Source: G963556115 sp963678205
Lineage (GTDB): Bacteria; Planctomycetota; SZUA-567
NCBI GenBank assembly: GCA_963678205.1
Contig: OY782760.1
Span: 1,240,001-1,304,000, forward strand
Direction: 5' to 3'
DNA length: 64,000 nucleotides
The notes beneath the pieces are model-generated. The model searched no databases, was not told the DNA's origin, and worked only from the letters and a program-made list of their open reading frames with translations. Below are positions 25,188 through 34,207 of the stretch, one piece after another; the stretch's first letter is position 1, and the number at the start of each line of letters is the position of its first letter. The position numbers were made by a program, and so were the translations under genes.

Positions 25188-27013
25188 ATTATGTATTGCG
25201 TTGGTATCAGCAGGAAGCTAAAGACTCAATATATGATTATTTTAGGCGCAATCCAACCGGTCATCCTTGTGTTACTTTACCAACTGGCTCTGGCAAAACA
25301 CCTCTTCTTGCTTCTCTTTGTGCTGATGCTATTGGCTGGGGTGCGCGTGTTTGTGTTGTTGCACATGTGAAAGAGTTAGTAGAACAAGCATATAATACTC
25401 TGAGTGGGATGCTTGGAGGAACGGAAAAAGTAGGGCTATACTCAGCAGGACTGAATCGACGTGATACAACGCAACCAATTATCTGTGCTGGTATTCAATC
25501 AGTATATAAACGTGCAAAAGAATTTAGCTCAAGCAATGGCAATATCTTTGAGCAGAAAGAATTAAAGCCTTTTGATTTATTGATTGTAGATGAAGCGCAC
25601 CTTATACCTGACAGTGGCGATGGTATGTATCGTCAGTTTATTGATGAACTTTTAAAAATTAACCCTAATATGCGTGTTATAGGTCTTACCGCTACGCCGT
25701 ATCGTTTGAAGTCTGGGCTTATTTATAAGCATGTGACCAATCAAGCTATTCATAGTAATTTGATATTTGATGAAAATGTCTATGAGGCAAGTATTAAACT
25801 TCTTATAACTCAGAAGTATTTATGTCCAATAAAATCTTACGGTGGTAGTGTTAAGGCAGATTTAAGTAAGGTTTCTGTTCGTGCTGGTGACTATGTAGCA
25901 AGTGAAATGAGTAAGGCTTTTGAAGAGGTGATTGTACCGGCTCTATCAGATGCTATAGCAAGATGTGACAGATTCATGCGTAAATCAGTTCTGGTGTTTG
26001 CTACAGATGTAAAAACAGGTGAGCATATTACTAAGCTGCTTGAGAAGAGCGGAGAACGCGCAGCGATAATTTGTGATAAAACTCCTGCAGATGAACGCGC
26101 ACAAATTTTAAAGGATTTTAAAAAGGTCTTAATTAGATATTTGGTAAATGTCAACGTACTTACTACAGGGTTTGACGCACCTAACGTAGATGCAGTGGTA
26201 CTGCTTAGAGCTACCAAGTCACCGGGGCTTTATTATCAAATGGTTGGTAGAGGCTTCAGGTTGCATCAAGATAAAAGCTATTGTCTGGTATTAGATTATG
26301 GTGCAAATGTGGAAACACATGGTCCAGTAGATAATCTTAAACCACCGCAGTTAAAACAAAAAGGCGATGGTGAAGCGCCACTGAAAGAATGTCCAGAGTG
26401 TGGAATTTATATGCATGCTGCTATTAAGTTTTGCCCTGAATGTAACTTTGAGTTTATGCAAGAATCAATTGACTTATTGTTGGAAGCTTCAAAGGCTGGT
26501 GTGTTGTCAGGTGAAAAGACTAATGTTGAGTTAAATGTAATTAAAACCGAATATGAAGTTAATTACAAAAAAATAAAAACTAATAATGGACGTTGGGAAG
26601 CAGATTATAACCTACCACGCTCATTACGTGTTAAATATTATACAGACTTTATTAACCATTACGATCAGGTTATTCCTGTTGAGAATGAAAAAGGTAGAGG
26701 GATTGGCTCGAATTGGTGGAAAGATCGCTGTCCTTTAGTCAAGTTTCCTGAAACAGCCGAAGAAGCTTCTGTGCTTTGTAATGCAGGAGCAATACCGCAG
26801 ACGACTAAGATTTCAATCGTAATAACTGCTGGTCAAGCATGGGTTGATTTTATCGGTTATGAATATGACAAACCTCTTGATGCTGACGCAATAGAAAAGG
26901 TTCTTGATGAAGTACACAAAAGAGAAGAAGCATTAAACGTTGAAATGATGGAGAATGTAGTTGTGGCAGGGGTTGGGGCTGACTGGTTTGATGATGATGA
27001 TATACCGTTTTAA
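25184..27013 (+). CDS. Phage superfamily 2 DEAD/DEAH helicase
   Basis: A 609-residue helicase. Motif I is LPTGSGKTP near residue 30, motif II is IVDEAHL near residue 135, motif III is LTATP, and the second RecA-like domain ends with motif VI QMVGRGFRL. A zinc ribbon follows (CPECGIYMHAAIKFCPEC, about residues 403-420). The C-terminal 180 residues carry no clear motif. It probably unwinds DNA during phage replication or recombination, next to the primase-helicase. Confidence 0.9.
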   Translation: MNYVLRWYQQEAKDSIYDYFRRNPTGHPCVTLPTGSGKTPLLASLCADAIGWGARVCVVAHVKELVEQAYNTLSGMLGGTEKVGLYSAGLNRRDTTQPIICAGIQSVYKRAKEFSSSNGNIFEQKELKPFDLLIVDEAHLIPDSGDGMYRQFIDELLKINPNMRVIGLTATPYRLKSGLIYKHVTNQAIHSNLIFDENVYEASIKLLITQKYLCPIKSYGGSVKADLSKVSVRAGDYVASEMSKAFEEVIVPALSDAIARCDRFMRKSVLVFATDVKTGEHITKLLEKSGERAAIICDKTPADERAQILKDFKKVLIRYLVNVNVLTTGFDAPNVDAVVLLRATKSPGLYYQMVGRGFRLHQDKSYCLVLDYGANVETHGPVDNLKPPQLKQKGDGEAPLKECPECGIYMHAAIKFCPECNFEFMQESIDLLLEASKAGVLSGEKTNVELNVIKTEYEVNYKKIKTNNGRWEADYNLPRSLRVKYYTDFINHYDQVIPVENEKGRGIGSNWWKDRCPLVKFPETAEEASVLCNAGAIPQTTKISIVITAGQAWVDFIGYEYDKPLDADAIEKVLDEVHKREEALNVEMMENVVVAGVGADWFDDDDIPF

Positions 27014-27028
27014 CACTAAGGGGAAGGT

Positions 27029-29278
27029 GTGAAGGATATAAGGGAAGCACTTGAGAAGTACATACATGTGGCGTGGTCTGATGAGGATATAATAGAGCTT
27101 AGACCATTGCCACATGAAAAAGGTACGCGAGAGTGGATAAAGGCTATAGAGTTACTTGATACTGAGCGTATTGAAAGACTGATTGCTGAAAACAAAGCAG
27201 GAGCGAATATCTATGCTGGTATTCTGCCACGTGAACGTATCGGCGGTGGTCACGCGGCAGATGTTAAAGGCGGTAGGGTAGTATGGGTAGACTATGACCA
27301 TATATCACCAGAGGAAGCAATAACTAAGGCAGACAGCAAGGGTTGTCCACCACCATCGATGGTCGTAAATACAGGGCACGGTGCACACTTATTCTGGAAG
27401 CTTGATAGATATACAGCTGCAGAAGAGTTCAATATTTTTTTGAAGCGATTTGCAACTTTTATCGAAGCGGATACTGCTTCTACTGACTTATCAAGAATAC
27501 TTCGTCTGCCAGGATTTCAAAATACTAAAGATATGGCAGAAGAGGTTTACGCGTCTATTGTGTATGCTGCTGATGAGTGCATCTATTCAATTGATGAACT
27601 CAAGGCAATTGTTCCGGAAGATTTTTATATCAAGGTCGAGCAACCAGTAAAACTGCCTAGTAAGCCTATTGAGTGGAATGACAGCATTTTAAATGTAGAA
27701 GTGGTAAGAGCTCGTAAATATGTTGAAGAAATCGAGGGTAGCGGTACAGGCGGTCGTAATAGGCAGACGTATAGAGTGGCTGCAGTGCTCGTTACAGACT
27801 TTCAGCTAAATGATAGTGAAGCATTAACTATTTTGGCTGAATGGGATTTGAGTCGTAACGATCCACCAATCCAGACAGACCCAAAGTATAAAGGAAAAGA
27901 ACTTGAACGCCTTATAGAGAGCGCTAGGAAGTACTCTAAAAAAGAAATGGGTAATAAACTCAAGCTTGAAGCGGATGTTGAGGATATACAGCTACCAACA
28001 GTTTTTAGTAATAGTCCTAAACCAGAGCCAGAGATTAAGCAAGTTGAGAAGAAGAAAGAAAAGACACTTGATAAGTTTCTTCATCCTGGTGGCACATTAG
28101 AGTTGATTTGTAAATTTTTAGATGATGGAGCTTATAGTGTTCAACCAGAGTTATCGTTGGGTGCGGCATTAGTCTTTTTTGGTGTAGTTCTTGGTCGTAT
28201 TGTTTGTGATGAGCAAAACACTAGAACAAACCTTTATGTAATAGGTACTGCACCAAGTGGTACTGGTAAAGATAGAGCGTTGTCTGGCATATCTGAAATA
28301 GCTATAGCATGTGGGCTTGATAGAATACTTGGTCCAGCAGGATTCCGCTCAGGAAGTGCATTGCTTAAAACAATCACTAAACAGCCACGATGCTTGTCGC
28401 TTATAGATGAAGCAGGTATTTTCTTTAAAGGCATTCAGGCAGCTAGTAGACAATCGAATCATGCAATAGAAATTATTAAAAACATGCTTGAGCTTTACAG
28501 TAAAAGTGGCAGTGTTTTCATTCCACCTGCAGCAGCAGGATATGAAACAAAAAGAATTTACCAGCCTTGTTTCGGCATGTATGGGTGTACAGTGCCTGAA
28601 TCGTTGTATAGTGGATTATCTAAAGAAGCTTTAACAAATGGTTTTTTACCTAGGACATTATTGATTGATGGTAGAGACGATCCTGTTGAATTAGAACCAA
28701 CAATTATCAGTGTACCTAATGAGCTTATAAGAAATATTGATTATTGGGGTAGGGTTTCTATGCAACAACAAGGACCAGGTAATGTTTCTGACATTAAACA
28801 TGAGATTTGCCCAGAGCCTTTAATCTATGAACATACTGTAGAAGTTCGTGAATACTATAAAAGTATGCGTGAAGAATTAAGTGCAAAAGGTAAACAAGTT
28901 GGTGAACCTTGGGCAACACTCTGGACGCGTGTTGTTGAACGTGGGAAACGAGTTGCTTTAATTCATGCCTGCAGCTTACGTAGCGGTGTTGTTACTTTAG
29001 AGTCTGCAAAATATGGAATAGAGTTTGTTCAGACAGTAACAGAAATGATGATTAAGAAATTACAAGATAATCTTTTTGAGAATGAGACAGAGAGAAATCA
29101 CCAAAGAATACTTAAGATTATTAGAGCTAGTGGTAAACCAATTCTTAAACGTGATATTACACGCAAAACTCAATATCTCAAAAAGTTTGAAAGAGAAAGC
29201 ATTATTGAATCTTTACTTGAGTCAGAACAAATTAATACTGTTCAGGTTGGTAAGGGAATTGCATTTATAGCTATTTAA
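27029..29278 (+). CDS. Phage primase-helicase-like protein
   Basis: A 749-residue protein starting at GTG behind AAGGGGAAG. The N-terminal 200 residues resemble RepB/PrimPol-type primases (VVWVDYDHIS, VVNTGHGAHLFWKLD, STDLSRILRLPG). After a linker comes a DUF3987-like ATPase with Walker A TAPSGTGKD (residues 407-415) and LIDEAGIF. This would prime and unwind the phage genome. With no DNA polymerase gene in the prophage, it probably recruits the host polymerase. Confidence 0.8.
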   Translation: MKDIREALEKYIHVAWSDEDIIELRPLPHEKGTREWIKAIELLDTERIERLIAENKAGANIYAGILPRERIGGGHAADVKGGRVVWVDYDHISPEEAITKADSKGCPPPSMVVNTGHGAHLFWKLDRYTAAEEFNIFLKRFATFIEADTASTDLSRILRLPGFQNTKDMAEEVYASIVYAADECIYSIDELKAIVPEDFYIKVEQPVKLPSKPIEWNDSILNVEVVRARKYVEEIEGSGTGGRNRQTYRVAAVLVTDFQLNDSEALTILAEWDLSRNDPPIQTDPKYKGKELERLIESARKYSKKEMGNKLKLEADVEDIQLPTVFSNSPKPEPEIKQVEKKKEKTLDKFLHPGGTLELICKFLDDGAYSVQPELSLGAALVFFGVVLGRIVCDEQNTRTNLYVIGTAPSGTGKDRALSGISEIAIACGLDRILGPAGFRSGSALLKTITKQPRCLSLIDEAGIFFKGIQAASRQSNHAIEIIKNMLELYSKSGSVFIPPAAAGYETKRIYQPCFGMYGCTVPESLYSGLSKEALTNGFLPRTLLIDGRDDPVELEPTIISVPNELIRNIDYWGRVSMQQQGPGNVSDIKHEICPEPLIYEHTVEVREYYKSMREELSAKGKQVGEPWATLWTRVVERGKRVALIHACSLRSGVVTLESAKYGIEFVQTVTEMMIKKLQDNLFENETERNHQRILKIIRASGKPILKRDITRKTQYLKKFERESIIESLLESEQINTVQVGKGIAFIAI

Positions 29279-29294
29279 TAAAGGGGATATTGTG

Positions 29295-29456
29295 ATGTGG
29301 TATATTGTTGATGATGTCTTAGGTGATGTCTCTGATGCTATTGAATCACTAGATGAGGCGAATGTTATGATAAGTGAAATGTATGGGGATTGGTTTGACT
29401 GTGATAATCATGAAGATTTAATGCCACCACGATATTTTTTGGAGTGGAGACTTTAA
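29295..29456 (+). CDS. Very small acidic phage protein
   Basis: A 53-residue, strongly acidic protein (MWYIVDDVLGDVSDA at the start) with an AGGGGATA ribosome site. No family is recognised. Gp2-like inhibitors of host RNA polymerase in T7-like phages are also small and acidic and map to the early region, but there is no sequence evidence for that here. Confidence 0.5.
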   Translation: MWYIVDDVLGDVSDAIESLDEANVMISEMYGDWFDCDNHEDLMPPRYFLEWRL

Positions 29457-29458
29457 CT

Positions 29459-29701
29459 ATGAGTCTAATCAAAACTGGTACTGTTTATATTAATAGTAAT
29501 ATGGGAATTTATATTTCAACAGGATCAGAAAATCCAGAGTTAGGATATAAAGAGCTTGATAAAAATAGGCTGAATAAATTATGTAAGTATGTTGACAGTT
29601 TGCCTGCAGGTTGTGAAGAATTTAAAAAGTTTGAGGTGTTAATTAGGGGGATAGTAGAATATGAAAGAAGAGTACGAAAAGAAACTACAAAGACAGATTG
29701 A
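29459..29701 (+). CDS. Hypothetical small protein upstream of the RNA polymerase
   Basis: An 80-residue protein; the ATG at 29459 is preferred because a GGAG site precedes it. Its last 41 bases overlap the RNA polymerase start in another frame, so the two may be coupled. No domain is recognised. Confidence 0.55.
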   Translation: MSLIKTGTVYINSNMGIYISTGSENPELGYKELDKNRLNKLCKYVDSLPAGCEEFKKFEVLIRGIVEYERRVRKETTKTD

Positions 29702-32387
29702 GAATGAAAATAAGTATTTGTCTAAAAGTAAAGAATCATTTTATAGACAGTTTAAGAAACTTGCTGGCAAGGGGGCTGGTGAGAGGACTAAGCTTGGCCG
29801 TGATATGATTAGCTCTTTAATTGAAAAGATGGAAAATGCTGTAGAGATTGAAATAGCTAACCGCTTATCAGGTAGAGCTACCAAAGCAACAGCAGCGGTT
29901 GCCGCTTTACCTATTGAGGTATCAGCTTTTATAGGCCTGCAAAATATTGTTCGTGGTGCTATGAGTTCAGCAACAAGGAACGCTACAGCGTTAACAGCCG
30001 GTCAGGAAGTTGAGTATGAAGTTAATGCACGGAAATTAGAGACTTATTCAAGCGGTGCATTTAAATCTTTACAAAGGCGACTAGCTACTTCATGCCCTAC
30101 AGAACGATCAAAGATAAATCTTCGTAGGTCATATCAAAAGCATTGGTATAAAGACTATATTGACCCAATCGAATTAAGCAAAGAAAGTAAGCTGAATAGT
30201 GGTATGTTCCTGTTAGGACTTGCTGAAGAGGTTGCTGCAGAGTGGATAGTCAGAGTTAATAAAAAGAATAGAAGAGAAAAGTATACACGTAAGGTTTACC
30301 AATTTACCCCTGAATTTGCAGAAGTAATTAAAAAGCATACTGAAATGATGTCTCTTGCTAATCCACAGTTTCCACCGCTCATTATTCCCCCTAATGAGTG
30401 GTCTGGAGTGCTTACAGGCAGCAAACCATATTATACACCTGAAATGAATAAGCGTGTTAAATTTATCAGGTCAAAAGATTTTAGCTATTTGCGAGAAATG
30501 GATAAAAGAGCGCATTCAGGTGATCCAGCAAAAGACTTCCATTTGCAATTTGAAGCGGTAAACAAAGCTCAGAAGACAGCGTTTAAAATTAATGATAAGA
30601 TTCTAGATACTCTCAAAGAATGTATAAAGCTTGGAGGGGGGGATATATGGGCGCTACCTATTGTGAATCCTGATCAGTTACCGACTATTAAAGATAAAGC
30701 TACAGGTAGTAAAGAATTTCGCAAAGCTCAAAAAGTTCGTAATGAAATGATTACGAAATCAGTAATGCTTAGAGGTCAGATAACAATTGCAGAAGAGTTT
30801 AAGGACGAAGAAGAGTTATACTTTGCTATGGCTATAGATTCAAGAGGACGTGGCTATTATGTCTATGGTGGCAACTTTATTAATCCTCAAGGCAATGATA
30901 TTAGTAGATCATTACTGATGTTCGCTAAAGGTGAAAGATTAGCAAGACAGGATGCTGCAGACTGGTTGTATTACGGTACTGCTACAATATATGGTGTTGA
31001 TAAAGCAAGTAAACAAGAGCGTATTGATTGGGTGCATGAGAACCTAGATATTATTGTTGCTTGTGCTGACGATCCGTTTGAAAGTGAAAATAGAAAGTTC
31101 TGGATAAGTGCCGATAAACCTTGGCAGTTCCTTGCTTTTTGCTTTGAAATAGCTGGTTATCAACGTGACGGGTTTGAGCATGTAACGTATTTACCAATAC
31201 AGCTAGACGGCTGTCAGAATGCCTTACAGCATGTAGCAGCTATGATGAAAGATGAAGAGCTTGCTAAGAAATGTGGGGTCATAGATACTGGAAGTATCCC
31301 AGATCTATACTCTCTGGTTGGTGAGAAGACTCTGGAATATATCAGAGATGAAGCAGATGCATCATACAATGACGAGACCTTTGGTGAGTGGGATAATGAA
31401 GCACTGGAAGCACTTGCACAGGAGTATTGGACAAAGCTCAAGGATAAAGACAGAGACGATGAAAAGAAGTGGTCAGAGCAGTTATCTGATGTTGATAAAA
31501 GATTATTCCCAAGAATTATTTTAAAGAATCCAGAGCTTATAAGCCGTAGTATGTGTAAGCGTCCAGTAATGACCTTTATCTATGACAGTAAACCGTTCAG
31601 TAGAAAAGACTATATATCTGATGATCTGACAGAGCAACTTGAGGATGGATGTAAGGCTATATCTGACGCGCAACGTTGGAGGCTTACGACTTATCTTGAA
31701 CCACTTATCTCAAGAGCTACCAGCGAAATCCTTTCCGGTGCTACTGAGTATTTACGCTGGCTTAAAGAGATTGCTAGTATTGTATCAGCCAAACCTAATA
31801 AACATACTGAATGTGAGGAATGTGGTAAATCACTCTGTAAGTGTGAGTGTGATGTCTCAAAGAATGAACATAAGAGACGCAAGTTGAAGTGTGCTTGCAG
31901 GAGTGAGCAACTAGGGCTTGAATGGATTACCCCTTTTGGCTTCCCAGTAATACATAAGCCAGTAGAGGTAGAGCAAAGACAGATACAAACAACCGTTGGT
32001 GGCATTAAGTATGTTCTGCCATATTCTAAAGAAACTAAGACTGTTAATAAAGAAAAACTACTCTCGGGGATAGCGGCTAACTTCACACATAGCTATGATG
32101 CTTCAATGTTGTGGGATGTAGTCTGTGAGTGTGATGGTGATATAGAGAGTATTGCTTTAATACATGATTCATTCGGTACACTAGCAACCAAGACTAGTTT
32201 ATTAAGGTATGTGTTAAAGCGTTGCTTTGTTAAGCTCTATTCACACCGTGATCATCTTGAGAGTTATAGGGCTTGTGCTGAATATCAATTAGCAAAAGCA
32301 GGACGTGAGGTCGAATTACCTGCAGTACCTAAACGTGGTAACCTTAATATTGAATATGCTATGGAATCAGATTGCTTATTTTGTTAA
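29661..32387 (+). CDS. Single-subunit T7-type DNA-directed RNA polymerase
   Basis: A 908-residue phage RNA polymerase (T7: 883). Catalytic Asp516 lies in motif A PIQLDGCQNALQH, motif B is CKRPVMTFIYDSK (Lys633, Arg634, Met637, Tyr641), and motif C holds Asp836 in LIHDSFGT. In motif B the Gly after the Tyr of T7 (YG) is Asp642. Between motifs B and C, just before the LEWITPFGFPV block and the promoter-specificity loop, is an insertion with Cys718, 721, 726, 728, 730, 744 and 746 that T7 lacks; a zinc site is likely. The enzyme should transcribe the late genes from its own promoters. Confidence 0.96.
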   Translation: MKEEYEKKLQRQIENENKYLSKSKESFYRQFKKLAGKGAGERTKLGRDMISSLIEKMENAVEIEIANRLSGRATKATAAVAALPIEVSAFIGLQNIVRGAMSSATRNATALTAGQEVEYEVNARKLETYSSGAFKSLQRRLATSCPTERSKINLRRSYQKHWYKDYIDPIELSKESKLNSGMFLLGLAEEVAAEWIVRVNKKNRREKYTRKVYQFTPEFAEVIKKHTEMMSLANPQFPPLIIPPNEWSGVLTGSKPYYTPEMNKRVKFIRSKDFSYLREMDKRAHSGDPAKDFHLQFEAVNKAQKTAFKINDKILDTLKECIKLGGGDIWALPIVNPDQLPTIKDKATGSKEFRKAQKVRNEMITKSVMLRGQITIAEEFKDEEELYFAMAIDSRGRGYYVYGGNFINPQGNDISRSLLMFAKGERLARQDAADWLYYGTATIYGVDKASKQERIDWVHENLDIIVACADDPFESENRKFWISADKPWQFLAFCFEIAGYQRDGFEHVTYLPIQLDGCQNALQHVAAMMKDEELAKKCGVIDTGSIPDLYSLVGEKTLEYIRDEADASYNDETFGEWDNEALEALAQEYWTKLKDKDRDDEKKWSEQLSDVDKRLFPRIILKNPELISRSMCKRPVMTFIYDSKPFSRKDYISDDLTEQLEDGCKAISDAQRWRLTTYLEPLISRATSEILSGATEYLRWLKEIASIVSAKPNKHTECEECGKSLCKCECDVSKNEHKRRKLKCACRSEQLGLEWITPFGFPVIHKPVEVEQRQIQTTVGGIKYVLPYSKETKTVNKEKLLSGIAANFTHSYDASMLWDVVCECDGDIESIALIHDSFGTLATKTSLLRYVLKRCFVKLYSHRDHLESYRACAEYQLAKAGREVELPAVPKRGNLNIEYAMESDCLFC

Positions 32388-32391
32388 TTAT

Positions 32392-32419
32392 TTGACTTTA
32401 TTGTGTTAAATTGTATAAG
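32392..32419 (+). promoter_or_regulatory. Sigma70-type promoter of the HEPN cargo gene
   Basis: TTGACT (32392-32397) and TATAAG (32414-32419) with a 16-base spacer, about 37 bases before the gene at 32456. It would allow expression by the host polymerase in lysogens. Confidence 0.5.
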
Positions 32420-32455
32420 TAATTCATAGTTTATTGTCTTAAGAGGATAATTATT

Positions 32456-33682
32456 ATGGATATAAAATTTACAAACGATACAAAAGGACAAACCATACAT
32501 TCTATTTGTGATGCGTTAAATAAAGAAAAAGAAAATATTAAAAAAAATAATTATTGTGTTAATGATATTGATAACTCTATAGCTTCTTCTGATGTAATTG
32601 CTGTTGCATGTATTTCTGAAAAATATACACCATTAATACTATTATGTTTAGATAGTGATGGCAAATTGGATCTAGAGGGAGCTGTACAGGAGTATTTACT
32701 TTACTTTTTACATTATGACAAATCAGGAGCTAAATTAAATCCAAATAAATTGTTGAGTAATATTAATAGAACTCAAAAGAATAAGGGTTATAATAAGAAA
32801 GAATTTTGTTTTGTTGCTACCTTAAATTTAAAAAAGAATGAGCCACTTCCTAAAGAACTTAATCTGATAAATGATAAAATTTTATTTAACGAAAACATAC
32901 CTATTAATATTAGAGAAAAAATATGTATTGATGATGATTATTCAACGGTGTCTATATATTTAAATGCTATTTCAGAAGAGGAAGCATACTTTAAAGGGTT
33001 AAATATTTTAGACTGTATAAGGGGGTTACTGAATTTACCAACATATATTATTTCAAAATTTATGCCTAGTAACGGGAATTTTTTTGAGACCCCATATATC
33101 CCTATAAATGAAGTTTTGAGTGGGAAGAATTATTACCTATATGAGATTAATAAAGAAATCAAAACGTATTGTAATCATAATTATAATAAGGAATATTTTG
33201 GCTTTGCTGATTATTCAAAGTATAATAAAATCAACCTTAAAACTGTTTTAAATACAGCGTTTTCAAAATTTATTACATATATTAATAATAATAATAGCTT
33301 ACTAAGACATGAGGTTAAAAACAATTTAGTTCTTCTTTGCAGAGCTAACGATATATGGGATTATGATCAATCTTTTTTAGTATTATGGAGTATACTAGAG
33401 AATTCTACTTTTAAAGAAACTGAAAAACAACATACTTTAATTCCCAAAAGAATTGCCCGCATTACTGACAATCCAGAAATATCTAAAGGGATCCTAGATA
33501 TAGCCAGAGTATTGAGGAATAGAATTACTCATCAAGGGATAAGTGAGTACTTTGCAATTAACTTAGGTTATAGTTTAAATGACATTATAGTTCAGGTTTT
33601 AATGTATATGATTAATAATAGTGATAAGTTTGATAACAAGGATGATTATTTAGCCCACTTTGATTGTAATGATGATTTATGA
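32456..33682 (+). CDS. Cargo protein with C-terminal HEPN-like motif
   Basis: A 408-residue, AT-rich gene with its own promoter, placed between the RNA polymerase and late genes. Near the C terminus is VLRNRITHQG, with Arg354 and His359 forming the RxxxxH of HEPN ribonucleases and a surrounding sequence like the Apea subgroup. The N-terminal 300 residues are unrecognised. An RNA-cutting defence or exclusion factor is a reasonable hypothesis. Base composition is lower in GC than the neighbouring phage genes. Confidence 0.65.
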   Translation: MDIKFTNDTKGQTIHSICDALNKEKENIKKNNYCVNDIDNSIASSDVIAVACISEKYTPLILLCLDSDGKLDLEGAVQEYLLYFLHYDKSGAKLNPNKLLSNINRTQKNKGYNKKEFCFVATLNLKKNEPLPKELNLINDKILFNENIPINIREKICIDDDYSTVSIYLNAISEEEAYFKGLNILDCIRGLLNLPTYIISKFMPSNGNFFETPYIPINEVLSGKNYYLYEINKEIKTYCNHNYNKEYFGFADYSKYNKINLKTVLNTAFSKFITYINNNNSLLRHEVKNNLVLLCRANDIWDYDQSFLVLWSILENSTFKETEKQHTLIPKRIARITDNPEISKGILDIARVLRNRITHQGISEYFAINLGYSLNDIIVQVLMYMINNSDKFDNKDDYLAHFDCNDDL

Positions 33683-33693
33683 AAATAGTTAAC

Positions 33694-34158
33694 TTACTTT
33701 TTCTTTCTATATTTCCACGGGGCTATTGGGTTCTCAGATTTCCATAGCCCTATTTTATTTTGTCGCGCCCACTTCTCAGCTATTTCTAAATCAATATCCT
33801 TCTTAGCATATTTCTTATACCACCATGCCGCACCCTCACGAACCAGAGCTGCATTTACATACTCACCCTTAGAGAACACCTTACCTACTGATCTACCGTA
33901 TCTATCTTTATCAACAACATAGACTTGAACTGTTTTATTGCTAAGAAGTTTTTTTAAGGCTTTCGTGGCTTTCTTCCCATACTCCTGCTTTTTCTCAGGG
34001 GTATCGATTCCATATAACCTTATTTTAATACTTTTCTTTTTAACCTTTACTACTATTGTGTCACCGTCAATAACTTTCTTTACATGCCCCTCAAGAAGCT
34101 CACCTGAATAAGCAATATTACAAAGTAACAATAACACTACACAAATTTTAATACGCAT
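33694..34158 (-). CDS. Secreted thermonuclease (SNase family)
   Basis: A 154-residue protein with an N-terminal signal peptide (RIKICVVLLLLCNIAYS) and a staphylococcal-nuclease domain: KVIDGDTIVV, KIRLYGIDTPE (catalytic Arg and metal-binding Asp) and DRYGRSVG (second Arg). It should degrade DNA or RNA in the periplasm or outside the cell. It runs opposite to the flanking phage operons, as expected for cargo expressed in lysogens. Confidence 0.9.
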   Translation of the reverse strand: MRIKICVVLLLLCNIAYSGELLEGHVKKVIDGDTIVVKVKKKSIKIRLYGIDTPEKKQEYGKKATKALKKLLSNKTVQVYVVDKDRYGRSVGKVFSKGEYVNAALVREGAAWWYKKYAKKDIDLEIAEKWARQNKIGLWKSENPIAPWKYRKKK

Positions 34159-34207
34159 TTTAAATACTCTTTCCCTTTGATATTTCTTAGAGCTATCAAT
34201 TAGATTA

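Noticed and set aside
29661..32387. Possibility that this gene is a DNA polymerase
   Set aside because: Motifs A, B and C match T7 RNA polymerase (KRPVMTFIY, HDSFGT), and no exonuclease domain is present.
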